A stretch of 64,000 nucleotides of DNA from Bradyrhizobium niftali (GCF_004571025.1 NZ_SPQT01000020.1:62001-126000), one strand, 5' to 3'; counted from the first letter of the stretch, positions 1 to 8,776 are shown. Notes: a model not told the origin generated them from the letters alone. A program made the numbers and translations.

Positions 1-2174
1 ACCGCGACCTGGAGCGGCTTGGGCCAGGACGCCGCCTCGCGGCAAGCCTCGCGCAGGATCCACTCGCCCATCTCGACGATCAGGCCGCTTTCCTCGGCGA
101 TCGGGATGAATTCGGCCGGCGAGACCTGGCCGCGCACCGGATGCTGCCAGCGCGCCAGCGCCTCGAAGCCGATGATCTCGCTCTCGGCGACGCTATGGCC
201 GGCGGCCCCCTGCGGCTGGAACGCGAGCGAGAGCTCGCCGTTCTTGATCGCCATCGACAGGTCCTGATGCAGCACGCGGCGATCGCGGATCTGCTGGTCC
301 ATCTCCGGCTGGTAGAGGCTGATCGTACCGCGCGATTTCTGCTTGGCGCGGAACAGCGCCGCACCGGCATTGGCGAGCAGCGAGGCGCCGTCGGCGCCAT
401 TGTGCGGGAAGATCGACATGCCGGTGGTGACGCCGGCGCGGACCGGCCGGCCATCGATCTGGAATTCCCGCGCGACCGCTTCGCCGAGCTGCTGCGCCAG
501 CGCAAGACCCGCCTCCGGCTGCTTGCCGTCGATGATCAGGCCGAACTCGTCGCCGGACAGGCGCGCCACCACGCCGCCGCGCGCGGAATCCTGGAGCCGC
601 TGGGCGACCTCGACCAGGAGCTTGTCGCCGAGTGCATGGCCAAAGACGTCGTTGACCTCCTTGAGGCCGTCGAGGTCGACGCAGAGGACGGCGAACTCCT
701 CGCCGGTGCCTTCGCAGGCCTCGATCATCTGGGTCAGCGCCTGCAGGAAGGCGGCGCGGTTCGGCAGATCGGTGAGGCCGTCGTGATAGGCCATGTGCGC
801 CATGCGCGACTCGGTCTGCCGGCGGTCGGTGACGTCTTCGTGGGTCTTGATCAGATATTGCGGCTCGCCGGCGTCGCTGAGCACGGTGGCGCGCCGGGTC
901 AGGAACAGGCGCAGGCCGTCCTTGGTGGAGATCGGATGCTCCTCGGTGATCGTCCCGCGCTTCTTGATCGCAGCCTCGTCGCGCGCGATGATCAGCTTGG
1001 CTTCCTTGGGATTGAAGATGTCGGACGCGGTCAGGCCCGTGGCTTCCTCGCGCCTGCGGTTGAGGATCGTCTCGGCGCTGCGGTTGGCGAGCAGATAGCG
1101 GCCGTCCTTGACCTGCTCGACGATCAGCGCCACCGGGATGTTGTCGACGACGAGCTCGAGGAATTTCTTGGTGCTCTCCAGCTCCTGCGACAGCGAGCGG
1201 CGGTCGGTGATGTCCTCGAACACGATCAGCAGGAATTCGGGCTTGTTGTTCTCGTTGCGGACCGTGATCCGGATCGAGGCCACCATGCGCCGCGCGCCGC
1301 TGCGGTCGACCTCGAACTCGTTGCGGAACTGGCCGTCCGGCGAATTGAGCGCTGCCCGGTCGGCCGTCTCGATGGCGGCCACGGAGACGGGGGCAAACAA
1401 CTCGCGCGCGTTCTTGCCGACGACCTGGTCCCGCGTGAAACCCCAGAACCGCTCATAGGCGCTGTTGGCGAAGATGTAGCAGCCGTCGTCGATGTTCTTC
1501 GCGGCGACGCAGGCCGGCACATTGTCCAGCACCGTTTCCAGAAACTGCTTGGTCGAGGCGAGTTGCCGCGACAGCCTGCGCTCCTCGCTGACGTCGAGAT
1601 GCGTCGCCACCGAGCCGCCGTTCGGCAGCACGAAATATTTCACCAGGATGGCCCGGCCATCAGGCAGTTCGGTGTTCAGACCGTTGCCGCCTGCCGCCTT
1701 CTCATAGAACTCCTTGTCGGAGACGCCACCGAGGACCCCGCGCTTGCGCCGCAGCTCGAGGATGTCGTGGCCGTTCATGTTGGCCCACAGATCCGACCGT
1801 GACAGGCCATAGATCTCGAGATAGCGGTCGTTGCAGAAGATGACGCGCCGCTGCGCATCGGTCATCACCACGCCCTGGTTGAGATTGTTCATGGCGGAGG
1901 AGACGAAGGCGTTGCGCCGCAGCTGCGACCGCCTGGTCCGGCGCAGCGCGGAGTGGATCCACAACGCGATTGCCACCAGGAACGCGCAGACGACGATGCC
2001 CCCGATCAGGGCTTCCCAGATCAGGTTGGGATCGAGGTTGTCGAGCGAGCTCGGCGGAGCGAAGCTGTCCGACAGCGCAAAGGCACGCGCAGGCGCGACC
2101 GTGCCGATCAGGCACACGACGGCCTGCACAGCAATCGGCATCGTGCTGTCCGCGTGCCAGTTCTTCTCAGCCAT
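1..2174 (-). CDS. PAS-GGDEF-EAL cyclic-di-GMP signalling protein (C-terminus off the window)
   Basis: Membrane-anchored protein expected to make and/or break cyclic di-GMP. Reading from the ATG at 2174, residues 1-70 hold a signal-like hydrophobic stretch and one clear membrane helix (LIGGIVVCAFLVAIALWI). Three PAS-like segments follow, each opening with a similar phrase (SSAMNNLNQGVV, FLETVLDNVPACVA, FLELVVDNIPVALI). A GGDEF domain follows (YHDGLTDLPNR start) whose signature reads RLSGDEF near residue 540, so Ser replaces the first Gly. The EAL domain begins near residue 640 and shows the FEALARW signature before the left edge cuts it. The rest of the EAL domain, with its later metal ligands, is not visible, so phosphodiesterase activity cannot be judged. 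Membership of the family is certain; which activity dominates is not. Confidence 0.9.
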   Translation of the reverse strand, partial: MAEKNWHADSTMPIAVQAVVCLIGTVAPARAFALSDSFAPPSSLDNLDPNLIWEALIGGIVVCAFLVAIALWIHSALRRTRRSQLRRNAFVSSAMNNLNQGVVMTDAQRRVIFCNDRYLEIYGLSRSDLWANMNGHDILELRRKRGVLGGVSDKEFYEKAAGGNGLNTELPDGRAILVKYFVLPNGGSVATHLDVSEERRLSRQLASTKQFLETVLDNVPACVAAKNIDDGCYIFANSAYERFWGFTRDQVVGKNARELFAPVSVAAIETADRAALNSPDGQFRNEFEVDRSGARRMVASIRITVRNENNKPEFLLIVFEDITDRRSLSQELESTKKFLELVVDNIPVALIVEQVKDGRYLLANRSAETILNRRREEATGLTASDIFNPKEAKLIIARDEAAIKKRGTITEEHPISTKDGLRLFLTRRATVLSDAGEPQYLIKTHEDVTDRRQTESRMAHMAYHDGLTDLPNRAAFLQALTQMIEACEGTGEEFAVLCVDLDGLKEVNDVFGHALGDKLLVEVAQRLQDSARGGVVARLSGDEFGLIIDGKQPEAGLALAQQLGEAVAREFQIDGRPVRAGVTTGMSIFPHNGADGASLLANAGAALFRAKQKSRGTISLYQPEMDQQIRDRRVLHQDLSMAIKNGELSLAFQPQGAAGHSVAESEIIGFEALARWQHPVRGQVSPAEFIPIAEESGLIVEMGEWILREACREAASWPKPLQVA

Positions 2175-2376
2175 CAGCCACCCGCGATTTCAACGTCGGA
2201 TTGTCTGGCTTCACGGGTTTGGATCGGGTAAACGCCTGTACGCGCAACAAAAAAATGTGACGTGAAATACGGCAATTGCCCTGACATGATAAATGGCTCC
2301 TTAACGGAAAATGACCCCGCGCCGTCGTTCCCGGGCTTGATGCCACCGGCGCTTCCAGCGGACCTCCAGCACAACC

Positions 2377-3480
2377 ATGGATAGGGTCGACTGCATCGTC
2401 ATCGGAGCCGGCGTGGTCGGGCTCGCGGTGGCTCGAAAGCTGGCCCAGGCCGGGCGCGAGGTCATCGTGCTCGAGGAGGCCGAGGCCATCGGCACCATCA
2501 CCTCCTCGCGCAACAGCGAGGTGATCCATGCCGGCATCTACTACCGCGCCGGGAGCTGGATGGCGCGCATGTGCGTCAGCGGCAAGCACGCGCTCTACCG
2601 ATACTGCGGCGAGCGCGGCATCCCGCATAAGAATTGCGGCAAGCTGATCGTCGCGACCAATGCGAAGGAAACCGAGAAGCTGCAATCGATCAAGGCGCAC
2701 GCCGAGGCCAATGGCGTGCTCGACATGCAGTTGCTCACCGGTGAGGCCGCACGCGCGCTGGAGCCGGCGCTCGCCTGCGACGCCGCGCTGCTCTCGCCAT
2801 CGACCGGCATCATCGACAGCCACGCCTACATGCTCTCGCTGCGCGGTGAGGCCGAGGAAGCCGGCGCGGCCTTCGCGTTTCACACCCCGCTGATCCGCGC
2901 CAAGGCGGCCGCCGGCGTGATCGAGGTCGAGGCCGGCGGCGAGGCACCGATGGCGCTGCAATGCGGCCTGCTCGTCAACGCTGCGGGCCTCGCGGCGACA
3001 ACAGTGGCGCGCAACATCGACGGCATGCCGCTGGACCGGATTCCGCGGGCCTATCTCGCCAAGGGAAATTACTTCAGCTGCAATGCCAAGGCGCCGTTCT
3101 CGCACCTGATCTATCCGGTGCCCGAGCCCGGCGGCCTCGGCGTACATCTGACGCTGGACATGGCAGGGCAGGCGCGCTTTGGCCCTGACGTCGAGTGGAT
3201 CGAGACGATCAACTACGAGGTCGATCCGTCACGCGCCGATCGCTTCTATCCGGCAATCCGGAGATACTGGCCGACGCTGCCTGACGGCGCGTTGATGCCG
3301 AGCTATTCGGGCATCCGCCCGAAGATCGTGCCGCCGGCGGTCGCCACGCAGGATTTCCTGATGCAGGGCCCGCGCGATCACGGCGTCGCAGGCCTGATCA
3401 ACCTGTTCGGTATCGAATCGCCGGGACTGACCTCCTCGCTCGCGATCGCGGATCACGTCGCCGAGCTCGCAGGAATCTAG
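2377..3480 (+). CDS. FAD-dependent oxidoreductase, L-2-hydroxyglutarate oxidase-like
   Basis: 367-residue DAO-superfamily flavoprotein. The N-terminus has the dinucleotide-binding fold (VIGAGVVGLAVARKLAQAG, acidic EE after the second strand), followed by SSRNSEVIHAGIYY, a segment typical of the LhgO/L2HGDH group that oxidises L-2-hydroxyglutarate to 2-oxoglutarate. The C-terminus (GLINLFGIESPGLTSSLAIADHV) matches the FAD-binding end of the same group. The length is normal for the family. The ATG at 2377 sits just before the beta-alpha-beta fold, leaving no room for an earlier start. It stands alone, facing a DUF465 gene with a hairpin between them. Substrate is inferred from family resemblance; another 2-hydroxyacid or amine is possible. 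Confidence 0.85.
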   Translation: MDRVDCIVIGAGVVGLAVARKLAQAGREVIVLEEAEAIGTITSSRNSEVIHAGIYYRAGSWMARMCVSGKHALYRYCGERGIPHKNCGKLIVATNAKETEKLQSIKAHAEANGVLDMQLLTGEAARALEPALACDAALLSPSTGIIDSHAYMLSLRGEAEEAGAAFAFHTPLIRAKAAAGVIEVEAGGEAPMALQCGLLVNAAGLAATTVARNIDGMPLDRIPRAYLAKGNYFSCNAKAPFSHLIYPVPEPGGLGVHLTLDMAGQARFGPDVEWIETINYEVDPSRADRFYPAIRRYWPTLPDGALMPSYSGIRPKIVPPAVATQDFLMQGPRDHGVAGLINLFGIESPGLTSSLAIADHVAELAGI

Positions 3481-3520
3481 GCGCCGCGCAAATGTCCTTG
3501 CGCGGCTTCGCACCTTCCAA

Positions 3521-3550
3521 CAGGGATGAGCGCAACAGCGCTCACCCCTG
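3521..3550. terminator. Hairpin between convergent genes
   Basis: CAGGGATGAGCGC and GCGCTCACCCCTG form a 13-bp stem with one A/C mismatch and an AACA loop. It lies between the oxidoreductase gene and the facing DUF465 gene. There is no clean T-run on either side, so it is only a probable bidirectional terminator. Confidence 0.45.
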
Positions 3551-3592
3551 CCTGAAAGGGTGCGATCAAACTTTGCACTGTTACGGGGTTTA

Positions 3593-3775
3593 CTAGTGAA
3601 GCGTGTCGCTAGTTTGCTTCAGACGCTCGATCTGGTCCTTGACCATCAACTTCCGGCGCTTCAACTCAACAATTTGCAGGTCGTCTGTTGAAAGGTGCAC
3701 GAGAGCTTCGTGCAATTCGTTTTCGAGAGTTTTGTGCTTCCGTTCCAATTCAACCAGATGTGCCTGAATTGTCAT
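3593..3775 (-). CDS. Small DUF465 (YdcH-type) coiled-coil protein
   Basis: 60-residue protein beginning MTIQAHLVELERKH. Start chosen at 3775 because GAGGAGG lies 6 bases upstream; a longer reading frame exists but has no such site. The sequence is almost entirely a charged helix (LENELHEALVHLST) followed by the conserved LKRRKLMVKDQIERL segment that defines DUF465/YdcH. The family has no firmly established function. A second, more divergent DUF465 gene lies about 330 bases away on the other strand. Confidence 0.9.
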   Translation of the reverse strand: MTIQAHLVELERKHKTLENELHEALVHLSTDDLQIVELKRRKLMVKDQIERLKQTSDTLH

Positions 3776-4105
3776 TCGAAACCTCCTCGGTAGGGGTGAC
3801 CTTGGATTCGATCCGGACGAGCAAGTGTACATCACCGATTCGTTCTGTCGATGGATATCCGTCGTCGCAATGTCATTTTTGAAAATTCATATGTAACGAA
3901 GCGTGAGTAAGGAACCACGCTGGGAAAAATCCATGATATCAATGTGCTTGCGTAGCGCCGCAGCGAACCGTTGAAAATATCTCGCGAGAGATTCGGTGCG
4001 CGACGGCCCGAGATCGCTTGCGGTCACGGCGCGCAAGGACGATAATTTCCACAGGGCATCCACAGCCTTAAATCTCACGCTATCGGTTTTTCGGCCACCG
4101 CAGAC

Positions 4106-4312
4106 ATGACCCATGAAGACGAGCGCGAACTCGAAACCGAGCTCGCCCGGTTGCAGCAGGAACACCGAGATCTCGATGCCGCGATCGATGCGCTGCATCA
4201 ATCGCCTGCCCCCGACCTATTGCGGTTACAGCGGCTGAAGAAGCGCAAGCTGTTGTTGCGCGACCGCATCGCCTTCATCGAAGACCAGATCACGCCCGAC
4301 ATCATCGCCTGA
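4106..4312 (+). CDS. Small DUF465 (YdcH-type) protein
   Basis: 68-residue highly charged helical protein (MTHEDERELETELARLQQE). Its second half carries the DUF465 signature RLQRLKKRKLLLRDRIAFIED, with the aspartate-rich end common in alphaproteobacterial members. It is divergent from the 60-residue DUF465 gene at 3593-3775. The roughly 330 bases between the two starts hold no other recognisable gene. The function is unknown, and a coiled-coil dimer is likely from composition. Confidence 0.88.
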   Translation: MTHEDERELETELARLQQEHRDLDAAIDALHQSPAPDLLRLQRLKKRKLLLRDRIAFIEDQITPDIIA

Positions 4313-4452
4313 TCCCCAGCGGGCTTTTCGAGGCAGGGCGCCGCGGGTGAATCCGCTTGACTCCAAAAGAACAAAATAGGAACATTTCAGCATCCAACGC
4401 CCCCCAGGAAACGCCCAGAGAAGCGCCCAAGGAACCAGCAAGGACAAAGCAG

Positions 4453-4665
4453 ATGTCGGCAACCGCCCTTTTGGACAACAGCCATTATGAACAGGCCTGC
4501 GATCAGGCGATCGCGATGTGCGACGGCAATCTGCGCAGCACCATCAAGGCGCTGATCATGGCCAACGAATATCTGGAGGCGGAGCTCGAGGAATTGCAGG
4601 CGGCGATTTCAGCCGGCTGCATTCCGGAGACCTCTCGCAGCAAGGCGCGGAGCAGCGCCGCCTGA
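4453..4665 (+). CDS. Small conserved hypothetical protein
   Basis: 70-residue protein starting MSATALLDNSHYEQ. The frame stays open upstream to a TTG at 4357, but that part is Pro/Glu/Arg-rich, so the ATG at 4453, which has AAGGA about 12 bases upstream, is preferred. The core ACDQAIAMCDGNLRSTIKAL is followed by a hydrophobic/acidic helix (NEYLEAELEELQAAI). I do not recognise a named family. It is followed 22 bases later by another small gene on the same strand, so the two may be co-transcribed. Confidence 0.65.
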   Translation: MSATALLDNSHYEQACDQAIAMCDGNLRSTIKALIMANEYLEAELEELQAAISAGCIPETSRSKARSSAA

Positions 4666-4687
4666 TGTTGATGACCGGAGCAACGCC

Positions 4688-4939
4688 ATGTCGGACGTCA
4701 CCTACTACGTTGCAATGCCCTTCCTGATCGGTGACGACGGATCACCGGTCGCGGGCGCCGCGGAGGAATGTCAGTCCTCGACGGCCGCGCTGCGGCGCGC
4801 CGAGATTCTGGCGCGCGGCGCCGGCCACATCGGCGCGATCGCGTTTTGCCGCAGCGGTGATCCCATGACCGGCGAATTCGGCGACGCTACGCTGCTGCGC
4901 AAATTCGGCAACGTGCCGGAAGATCTGGCCACGTTGTAG
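4688..4939 (+). CDS. Small conserved hypothetical protein
   Basis: 83-residue protein (MSDVTYYVAMPFLIGDDGSP). The middle reads like a short alpha/beta domain: a helix of RRAEILARGAGHIG followed by a strand GAIAFCRSGD, then a C-terminal FGDATLLRKFGNVPEDL. No named domain is recognised. It is encoded 22 bases after the previous small gene and its end almost touches the end of the convergent GGDEF gene at 4942. Confidence 0.65.
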   Translation: MSDVTYYVAMPFLIGDDGSPVAGAAEECQSSTAALRRAEILARGAGHIGAIAFCRSGDPMTGEFGDATLLRKFGNVPEDLATL

Positions 4940-4941
4940 AG

Positions 4942-5718
4942 TCAGTTGCTGACGAGCCTGATCCGCGGCTCGTGCCGCCGGCACGCCTTGCGCACATACA
5001 TTGCGGCGTCCGCCTCCTCCAGGGCGCGGCCTGCGTCGGATTGCGCCCCCAGCAATGCGACGCCGGCAGAGGCGCCCGCGGTCACATGCTGGCCGTGGAA
5101 GACGAAGGATAGTTCGTCGATCGCCTGCTCGAGGACCGCGGCCTTCGCCTTGGCATCGGTCTCGTTGAGATTCCACAGCAGCAGCGCGAACTCGTCGCCG
5201 CCGAGCCGGCCGACCACGTCGGAGGCGCGGACCTGCCGCGTCAGCGCGCCGACGATCGCCTTGAGCACCTCGTCGCCGGCGGCGTGGCCGAAGGAATCGT
5301 TGATCGGCTTCAGCCGATCGACATCGAGCACGATCAGCGCGCCGCTGGCGTGATATCGCTTCATGTAGGCAATGGCGCGCGTGAGCTCGCGCTCGAAGCC
5401 GCGCCGGTTCGGAATCTCGAGCAGGAAATCGGTGTCGGCGGCGGCCTCGAGTTCGGCAACGCGCTGCAAGGCCTGCTTGAGCTTGGTCCGCAGGCCGCGG
5501 ATGACCTTGGCACCGTCGTTGCCCCCATCATCGGCCGACGCCCCGCGCCGCGGCGCCTTGACCCCACGCCTGACTGAACGCTTGGGGGCGGCTTTGGATC
5601 GGCTGGCACTGGTCTTCCGGCCCTTTTTGGCCTTCGCAGCACTTGCCCTTTTTGGTTTCTTCATGGGCATCCTGCTCAATGAAGGCTTGCGGGGATTCAC
5701 CAAGACAGGATAGTGCAT
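4942..5718 (-). CDS. GGDEF-domain diguanylate cyclase with a basic N-terminal tail
   Basis: 258-residue protein expected to make cyclic di-GMP from two GTP. Residues 18-70 form a Lys/Arg/Ala-rich tail, then a short coiled coil (LRTKLKQALQRVAELEAAA), then a single GGDEF domain (LEIPNRRGFERE start). The signature is intact: VGRLGGDEFALLLW. There is no membrane segment or receiver domain, so it is probably cytosolic; the basic tail could bind nucleic acid or a partner (inference). The start at 5718 has AAGGAG six bases upstream; MPMKKPKR at 5670 is an alternative. It is divergent from purE. Confidence 0.88.
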   Translation of the reverse strand: MHYPVLVNPRKPSLSRMPMKKPKRASAAKAKKGRKTSASRSKAAPKRSVRRGVKAPRRGASADDGGNDGAKVIRGLRTKLKQALQRVAELEAAADTDFLLEIPNRRGFERELTRAIAYMKRYHASGALIVLDVDRLKPINDSFGHAAGDEVLKAIVGALTRQVRASDVVGRLGGDEFALLLWNLNETDAKAKAAVLEQAIDELSFVFHGQHVTAGASAGVALLGAQSDAGRALEEADAAMYVRKACRRHEPRIRLVSN

Positions 5719-5806
5719 TCCCTTCTCCTTGCCACCGCCTTGCGAGCCGCCGGCCGGAACCGTTAATCTGGCCTATGTTTCTGTTTTCCCGAGCACAATT
5801 AACGTC

Positions 5807-6295
5807 ATGACCGCGCCGATCGCCATCATCATGGGAAGCCAGTCGGACTGGGACACGATGCGGCATGCCGCCGACACGCTTGAAGCGCTCGGCGTTGCCG
5901 CCGAGACCCGCATCGTTTCGGCCCACCGCACCCCCGACCGGCTGGTCGCTTTCGCCAAGGGCGCCAAGGCGGCTGGTTACAAGATCATCATCGCCGGCGC
6001 GGGCGGCGCTGCACATTTGCCGGGCATGGCGGCGGCGCTGACGGAACTCCCCGTCTTCGGCGTTCCCGTCGAATCGAAGACACTCAAGGGCGTCGATTCG
6101 CTCTATTCGATCGTGCAGATGCCCGCGGGCATCCCGGTCGGCACCCTTGCCATCGGCAAGGCCGGCGCGATCAACGCGGCGTTGCTTGCTGCCGCCGTGC
6201 TGGCATTGTCCGACCCGGCCTTGTCCGACCGCCTCGCCGCCTGGCGCAAGGCGCAGACCGAGGCGGTTGCCGAGCGCCCGGAGGACAAGGCGTGA
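5807..6295 (+). CDS. purE: N5-carboxyaminoimidazole ribonucleotide mutase
   Basis: 162-residue class I PurE, which converts N5-CAIR to CAIR in purine synthesis. The ATG at 5807 gives MTAPIAIIMGSQSDWDTM, containing the nucleotide-binding GSQSDW signature. The later segments SAHRTPDRL and AGAGGAAHLPGM carry the expected active-site His and Gly-rich loop, and GVPVESK is the third conserved block. The frame is open further upstream, but PurE proteins begin close to this methionine. The stop overlaps the purK start by four bases, so the two are translationally coupled. Confidence 0.97.
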   Translation: MTAPIAIIMGSQSDWDTMRHAADTLEALGVAAETRIVSAHRTPDRLVAFAKGAKAAGYKIIIAGAGGAAHLPGMAAALTELPVFGVPVESKTLKGVDSLYSIVQMPAGIPVGTLAIGKAGAINAALLAAAVLALSDPALSDRLAAWRKAQTEAVAERPEDKA

Positions 6296-7398
6296 CTGAC
6301 GCAAAGCAGGTGAAGCTGAAGCCCGGCGACACCATCGGAATCCTCGGCGGCGGACAATTGGGGCGGATGCTGGCGATGGCCGCGGCGCGGCTCGGCCTGC
6401 GCTGCCAGGTGTTCTCGCCCGATCCTGACTCGCCGGCCTTCGACGTCGTGCTGAACGCGACCTGCGCCGAATATGCCGACGTCGAGGCGCTCGAGCTGTT
6501 CGCCAACGACGTCGACGTCATCACCTACGAATTCGAGAACGTGCCGGCCGCGGCCGCGATGGTGTTGGATGCGCGCCGCCCCGTGCTGCCCAACCGCAAG
6601 ATCCTGGAGACGACCCAGGACCGGCTCGCGGAGAAGGATTTCGTGACGCGGCTCGGCATCGGCACCGCAGCCTATGCCGATGTCACCTCCGTCTCCTCGT
6701 TGCGCGAGGCGATTGTGAGGATCGGTCTTCCGGCCGTGCTGAAGACCCGCCGCTTCGGCTATGACGGCAAGGGCCAGGCCATCATCCGCGAGGGCGACGA
6801 CATCGCCAAGGTCTGGACCAGCCTCGCCACCAAATCGGCGATCCTCGAAGCATTCATCCCCTACGAGCGCGAGATCTCCGTGATTGCGGCGCGGTCGGCG
6901 ACGGGCCAGGTCGAGTGCTTCGACGTCACCGAGAACGAGCACCGCGACCACATTCTGAAGATATCCCGCGCCCCCGCACTGATTCCGGATGCGCTCGCGG
7001 AAGAAGCGCGCAGCATCGCCGGCAAGATCGCCGGCGCGCTCGATTATGTCGGCGTGCTTGCGGTGGAAATGTTCGTGCTCGCCAACGGCACCGGGCCGAA
7101 GGTGCTGGTCAACGAGATCGCCCCGCGCGTGCACAATTCCGGGCACTGGACCCTCGACGGCGCCTCCATCTCGCAGTTCGAGCAGCACATCCGCGCCATC
7201 GCCGGCTGGCCGCTCGGCAAGCCGGTGCGCCACGGCGAGATCGTCACCATGACCAATCTGATCGGCGACGAGATCAACGATTACGAGAAGTGGCTGAGCG
7301 TTCCGGGCGCGACCATCCACATCTACGGCAAGGGCGGACCGCGCCCCGGCCGCAAGATGGGCCATGTCACCGAAGTCCGGCCGCCCCAGGAGAAGTGA
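6292..7398 (+). CDS. purK: 5-(carboxyamino)imidazole ribonucleotide synthase
   Basis: 368-residue ATP-grasp enzyme that carboxylates AIR with ATP and bicarbonate, feeding PurE. It starts with GTG inside the purE stop (GTGA overlap). N-terminal GILGGGQLGRMLAMAAARLG is the PurK signature. The ATP-grasp core includes VLKTRRFGYDGKGQ, an EAFIPYERE segment, and the metal-binding NEIAPRVHNSGHWT near residue 280. Length is typical. It ends about 100 bases before the convergent aquaporin gene, with a short palindromic repeat in the gap. Confidence 0.97.
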   Translation: MTDAKQVKLKPGDTIGILGGGQLGRMLAMAAARLGLRCQVFSPDPDSPAFDVVLNATCAEYADVEALELFANDVDVITYEFENVPAAAAMVLDARRPVLPNRKILETTQDRLAEKDFVTRLGIGTAAYADVTSVSSLREAIVRIGLPAVLKTRRFGYDGKGQAIIREGDDIAKVWTSLATKSAILEAFIPYEREISVIAARSATGQVECFDVTENEHRDHILKISRAPALIPDALAEEARSIAGKIAGALDYVGVLAVEMFVLANGTGPKVLVNEIAPRVHNSGHWTLDGASISQFEQHIRAIAGWPLGKPVRHGEIVTMTNLIGDEINDYEKWLSVPGATIHIYGKGGPRPGRKMGHVTEVRPPQEK

Positions 7399-7450
7399 CG
7401 GGACCGCGGCAACCGCCGCGATTCCGCTTGCCGACTAGATTTGCTCTGAC

Positions 7451-7494
7451 GCGTTTTCCTGACGCGAACCGGTATCGACTTCGCTCGAAAACGC
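7451..7494. repeat. Short palindromic intergenic repeat
   Basis: Inverted arms GCGTTTTC (7451-7458) and GAAAACGC (7487-7494) enclose GCGAACCGGTATCGACTTCG. A related copy lies at 9707-9752, sharing the arms and the ACCGGT core. It sits directly against the aqpZ stop codon. This is a common repeat type in Bradyrhizobium-like genomes. Confidence 0.65.
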
Positions 7495-7495
7495 T

Positions 7496-8218
7496 CTAGG
7501 CCGTCTTCACGCCTGCGACGACGCCGGCGGGCTCCTCGCTGAGCCAGCGATAGATCACCCCGCCAAGCGCGCCGCCGATCAGCGGCGCGACCCAGAACAG
7601 CCAGAGCTGCGCCAGCGCCCAGCCGCCGACGAACAGCGCGGGGCCCGTGCTGCGCGCCGGGTTCACCGACGTGTTGGTGACGGGAATGCTGACGAGATGG
7701 ATCATCACTAGCGCGAGCCCGATCGCGAGCGGCGCGAAGCCCGCGGGCGCGCGACCGTGAGTTGCGCCCATGATGACGAACAGGAACATCATGGTCATCA
7801 CCACCTCGGTGACGAAGCAGACCACCATGCTGTACTGACCGGGCGAATGCGCATCGTATCCGTTCGACGCGAAGCCCTTGGTGACGTCGAAGCCTGGGGC
7901 GCCGCTGGCGATGACGTAGAGCAGTTCGGCGGCAACGATCGCACCGCAGACCTGCGCGATCACGTAGGGCAGGATCTGGCCGGCCGGAAAGCGCCCGCCG
8001 GCGGCAAGGCCGACCGTGACGGCCGGATTGAGATGACAGCCCGAGATGTGACCGATCGCGTAGGCCATGGTGACGACGCTTAAGCCGAAAGCCAGGGACA
8101 CGCCGACCAGGCCGATTCCGACCTGCGGGAAGCCGGCTGCGATCACCGCGCTGCCACAACCTGCGAATGTGAGCCAGAAGGTGCCGATGGCCTCGGCAGC
8201 ATATTTCTTCATATCCAT
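7496..8218 (-). CDS. aqpZ: Aquaporin Z water channel
   Basis: 240-residue MIP-family inner-membrane channel with six helices. Both pore motifs are present: HLNPAVTVG (NPA at 64-66) and TSVNPARS (NPA at 186-188). The residues lining the selectivity filter, Phe44, His174, Thr183 and Arg189, match the water-specific pattern of AqpZ rather than a glycerol facilitator, so water transport is well supported. The start MDMKKYAAEAIGTFWLTF is the usual AqpZ N-terminus. A 7-bp hairpin lies just upstream in the leader. Confidence 0.96.
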   Translation of the reverse strand: MDMKKYAAEAIGTFWLTFAGCGSAVIAAGFPQVGIGLVGVSLAFGLSVVTMAYAIGHISGCHLNPAVTVGLAAGGRFPAGQILPYVIAQVCGAIVAAELLYVIASGAPGFDVTKGFASNGYDAHSPGQYSMVVCFVTEVVMTMMFLFVIMGATHGRAPAGFAPLAIGLALVMIHLVSIPVTNTSVNPARSTGPALFVGGWALAQLWLFWVAPLIGGALGGVIYRWLSEEPAGVVAGVKTA

Positions 8219-8243
8219 GTGTCGTCCCCTGATTTCAAAGTTT

Positions 8244-8260
8244 CCGGAGCAAAGCTCCGG
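8244..8260 (-). promoter_or_regulatory. Small hairpin in the aqpZ leader
   Basis: CCGGAGC-AAA-GCTCCGG is a perfect 7-bp inverted repeat with a 3-base loop, 26 bases upstream of the aqpZ start. It could be a leader structure or a binding site; nothing more can be said from sequence. Confidence 0.3.
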
Positions 8261-8479
8261 TCACGGCCCCGTCAAGGACGCCAAATCTCCCAAATCGGGG
8301 CCGCACAGAGGTCTTTTCGCCTTATTTAATGGCTGAACTTGGCCCAAAACCCCGCTTGGCAGGTGGACATCCAGGGTTTTGTCTGATACATCCGCGCGCT
8401 CAAGGCTAAGGGCTTGTGCGTTTTGTCATCCCCTTTGACTTACCAGAATTCAAATCCTGTCCACTGAAGAGGATGCCGC

Positions 8480-8776
8480 GTGCAGGTTCTCGTTCGCGAT
8501 AACAATGTCGATCAAGCCCTCAAGGCGCTGAAGAAGAAGATGCAGCGCGAGGGTATTTTCCGCGAGATGAAGCTCCGCGGTCACTACGAAAAGCCCTCCG
8601 AGAAGAAGGCTCGCGAAAAGGCCGAAGCCGTGCGCCGCGCGCGCAAGCTGGCCCGCAAGAAGCTCCAGCGTGAAGGCCTGCTGCCGATGAAGCCGAAGCC
8701 GGTGTTCGGCGCTGGCCCCGGTGGTGAGCGTGGCGGCCGTGGCGGCCCGGGTGCAGGTCCGCGCGGACCGCGCTGA
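8480..8776 (+). CDS. rpsU: 30S ribosomal protein S21
   Basis: 98-residue small-subunit protein starting at GTG 8480 (MQVLVRDNNVDQALKALKKK). Residues 1-55 are the S21 core: REGIFREMKLRGHYEKPSEK, then a basic helix of RRARKLARKKL. The C-terminal 25 residues are a Gly/Arg/Pro-rich tail (GGERGGRGGPGAG) that is absent from the shorter (about 71-residue) enterobacterial protein but seen in many rhizobial S21 proteins. It is monocistronic, followed by a strong terminator hairpin. Confidence 0.96.
   Translation: MQVLVRDNNVDQALKALKKKMQREGIFREMKLRGHYEKPSEKKAREKAEAVRRARKLARKKLQREGLLPMKPKPVFGAGPGGERGGRGGPGAGPRGPR

Noticed and set aside
141..1802. Long plus-strand open frame
   Set aside because: It is antisense to the PAS-GGDEF-EAL gene, whose domain motifs are clear on the minus strand; high GC makes such shadows common.
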